Source: Clostridiales bacterium DTU092 (GTDB taxonomy: Bacteria > Bacillota > Clostridia > Caldicoprobacterales > Caldicoprobacteraceae). From it: a stretch of 6,993 bases of DNA. A program made the position numbers and the translations under genes. The stretch's first letter is position 1; every line of letters starts with the position of its first letter. The notes under the pieces were generated by a model that saw only the letters and a list, made by a program, of their open reading frames with translations, made no database searches and was not told the origin of the DNA. The stretch spans positions 1 to 6,993 of the forward strand of contig LFTM01000144.1 of NCBI GenBank assembly GCA_001513505.1, in the 5' to 3' direction. Of the stretch, positions 5,811 through 6,993 are shown one piece after another.

Positions 5811-6863
5811 TTATTCGAAATCCACAGCCTGCCCCTTCTCTGCAGATTCGAAAATCGCTTCCATTAACTTCATAACCCGCATAACCTGGGGCAGTGTAAC
5901 GATTATGTCTGCCTTGCCGGACAGATGTGCAGCTACATTTCTGTAAAACTCTTTTATATTACCTTCAACAAGAGGAACGGTATACTCATGGATGGTGTCA
6001 TCCCTTCTGGGCGCCATTGTCTTGGTCAGGCCCGCAGCAGTTCTGACCGGGACAACATCCTCTTCACTCTTTCCTTTTGCAACTACGACCTTTGCGTCCT
6101 TACCCCAGTCTTCAATTATCGCGGTACCATTGGTTCCCAGCATATACCATCTGGGCAGCTTTATAAAGTTGCTTGTACCAACTTCCAGGAAAAACCTCTT
6201 CCCGCTTTCAAAGGTAAGATCCACCCAAAAACCGTCGTCAACAATCTGGTTGGTCACATGAGTCAGCTTGGCATAAACCTTCTTTACCTTCTCGTCAACC
6301 ATCAGCAAGGCCTGATCAAGAATGTGTACCCCCCAGTCCAATACCATACCGCCGCCATATTCCTTCTCCTGACGCCAATCCCCCGGGATACCCCTTGAAC
6401 CATGTACCCTGGATTCAATGGCGTATACCTCGCCCAGCATATTTTCATCATATATCTTTTTCATGGTAAGGAAGTCTTCGTCCCAACGACGATTTTGGTG
6501 AACAACCAGAAGTTTGCCGGTTTTCTCCGAAACATCAATCATTTTCTGCAAATCAGCAGAGGACAATGTAACGGGTTTTTCACAGACAACGTGTTTGCCT
6601 GCCTCCATAGCACGGATAGCAATTTCCTTATGCGAATCATTTGGAGTAGCGACTAACACTATGTCCACCAATTCATCGGCGAGAAGATCTTCAAAGCTGT
6701 CATAAACCTTTAAACCCTTCTGCCTGGCCAGCTCCTGCCGGTCCTCTTTGATGTCGAAGGAGCCGGTAATTTTTACTTCATCAATTCCTTCAGCCAGATG
6801 CAGATGAAAGCTGCCCATTCCTCCAAATCCAACTACTGCAATTGAATAAAAATCTTTGCTCAT
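5811..6863 (-). CDS. Gfo/Idh/MocA family NAD(P)-dependent oxidoreductase
   Basis: This is a 350-residue cytoplasmic dehydrogenase of the family's normal size. It has an N-terminal Rossmann fold with the dinucleotide-binding GFGGMG at 12-17 and the ATPNDSH segment (72-78). The catalytic Lys96 lies in CEKPVTL, and the C-terminal alpha/beta domain carries GGGMVLDWGVHILD (170-183) with Asp176 and His180, the pair typical of inositol-dehydrogenase-like members. Members oxidise or reduce sugars, inositols and related polyols with NAD(P); the exact substrate is not predictable here. The frame continues 20 codons upstream to an ATG at 6923, but I chose ATG 6863 because GGGAGG lies nine bases before it, the Rossmann strand begins directly after MSKDFYS, and the longer start would sit almost on the predicted transcription start with no ribosome binding site. 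It is probably first in a transcript with sfsA. Confidence 0.92.
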   Translation of the reverse strand: MSKDFYSIAVVGFGGMGSFHLHLAEGIDEVKITGSFDIKEDRQELARQKGLKVYDSFEDLLADELVDIVLVATPNDSHKEIAIRAMEAGKHVVCEKPVTLSSADLQKMIDVSEKTGKLLVVHQNRRWDEDFLTMKKIYDENMLGEVYAIESRVHGSRGIPGDWRQEKEYGGGMVLDWGVHILDQALLMVDEKVKKVYAKLTHVTNQIVDDGFWVDLTFESGKRFFLEVGTSNFIKLPRWYMLGTNGTAIIEDWGKDAKVVVAKGKSEEDVVPVRTAAGLTKTMAPRRDDTIHEYTVPLVEGNIKEFYRNVAAHLSGKADIIVTLPQVMRVMKLMEAIFESAEKGQAVDFE

Positions 6864-6872
6864 TTTAGAAAA

Positions 6873-6878
6873 CCTCCC
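6873..6878 (-). promoter_or_regulatory. Ribosome binding site of the Gfo/Idh/MocA gene
   Basis: The - strand reads GGGAGG here, nine bases before the ATG at 6863. It settles the start in favour of the 350-residue product over a 370-residue version. Confidence 0.82.
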
Positions 6879-6934
6879 ATGCAAATATATAACATATTTT
6901 TTTACATTATTTTTTTGCCACACAACATCTATAG

Positions 6935-6943
6935 ATTATATCA
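6935..6943 (-). promoter_or_regulatory. Extended -10 promoter of the Gfo/Idh/MocA-sfsA transcript
   Basis: The - strand reads TGATATAAT: a perfect TATAAT (6940-6935) with a TG one base upstream, the extended -10 form. No good -35 is found 16-18 bases farther out; a TTGGCA nearby is only 11 bases away. Transcription from about 6928 would give a leader of about 65 bases, very AT-rich. Confidence 0.55.
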
Positions 6944-6993
6944 TTTTTTATTGCCAAAATATATATCAATTTTGTAAAGCTGTGCTATTCACC

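Noticed and set aside
6864..6923. A 20-residue N-terminal extension of the Gfo/Idh/MocA protein from ATG 6923
   Set aside because: There is no ribosome binding site before it, it lies about five bases from the predicted transcription start, and GGGAGG is placed correctly for the internal ATG at 6863.
6968..6988. A CcpA catabolite-repression (cre) box near TTGTAAAGCTGTGCT
   Set aside because: The essential central CG of the cre consensus is reversed to GC and symmetry is poor.

Overview
The window looks like chromosomal housekeeping and accessory metabolism from a low-GC Firmicute, most likely of the class Clostridia. The supporting signs are AT-leaning intergenic DNA, AGGAG-type ribosome binding sites, sigma-A-like promoters, Rho-independent terminators and best family resemblances in Firmicutes. 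I cannot name a genus from the sequence. There are no rRNA or tRNA genes, CRISPR arrays, transposases, phage genes or recognisable riboswitches.

Layout from left to right: (1) the 3' part of a + strand sn-glycerol-1-phosphate dehydrogenase gene (AraM/EgsA family), which runs in from beyond the left edge and is followed by a hairpin terminator. (2) A 166-bp convergent gap holding a second, probably bidirectional, terminator and three short palindromes. (3) A - strand aldo/keto reductase gene with a clear promoter and ribosome binding site. (4) A 447-bp divergent non-coding gap. (5) A large + strand gene for a membrane-bound c-di-GMP signalling protein: extracytoplasmic SBP_bac_3 sensor, transmembrane helix, coiled coil, degenerate GGDEF and intact EAL. 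(6) A 35-bp convergent gap, with an 11-bp perfect inverted repeat straddling the sensor gene's stop codon. (7) A - strand pair, a Gfo/Idh/MocA oxidoreductase followed 64 bp later by sfsA, probably co-transcribed from an extended -10 promoter near the right edge.

The genes do not form one obvious pathway. Three are NAD(P)-linked oxidoreductases acting on sugar-, polyol- or carbonyl-type substrates, and sfsA is historically linked to sugar use, so a loose carbon-metabolism theme is possible. Gene orientation implies at least four independent transcription units. I found no convincing new multi-gene system. The most interesting item is the sensor protein: its GGDEF half has lost the inhibitory-site residues and several consensus positions, its EAL half is intact, and its binding domain seems to lack the acidic residue that normally holds an amino-acid ligand's ammonium group. 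It therefore reads as a ligand-controlled c-di-GMP phosphodiesterase with an unidentified ligand.
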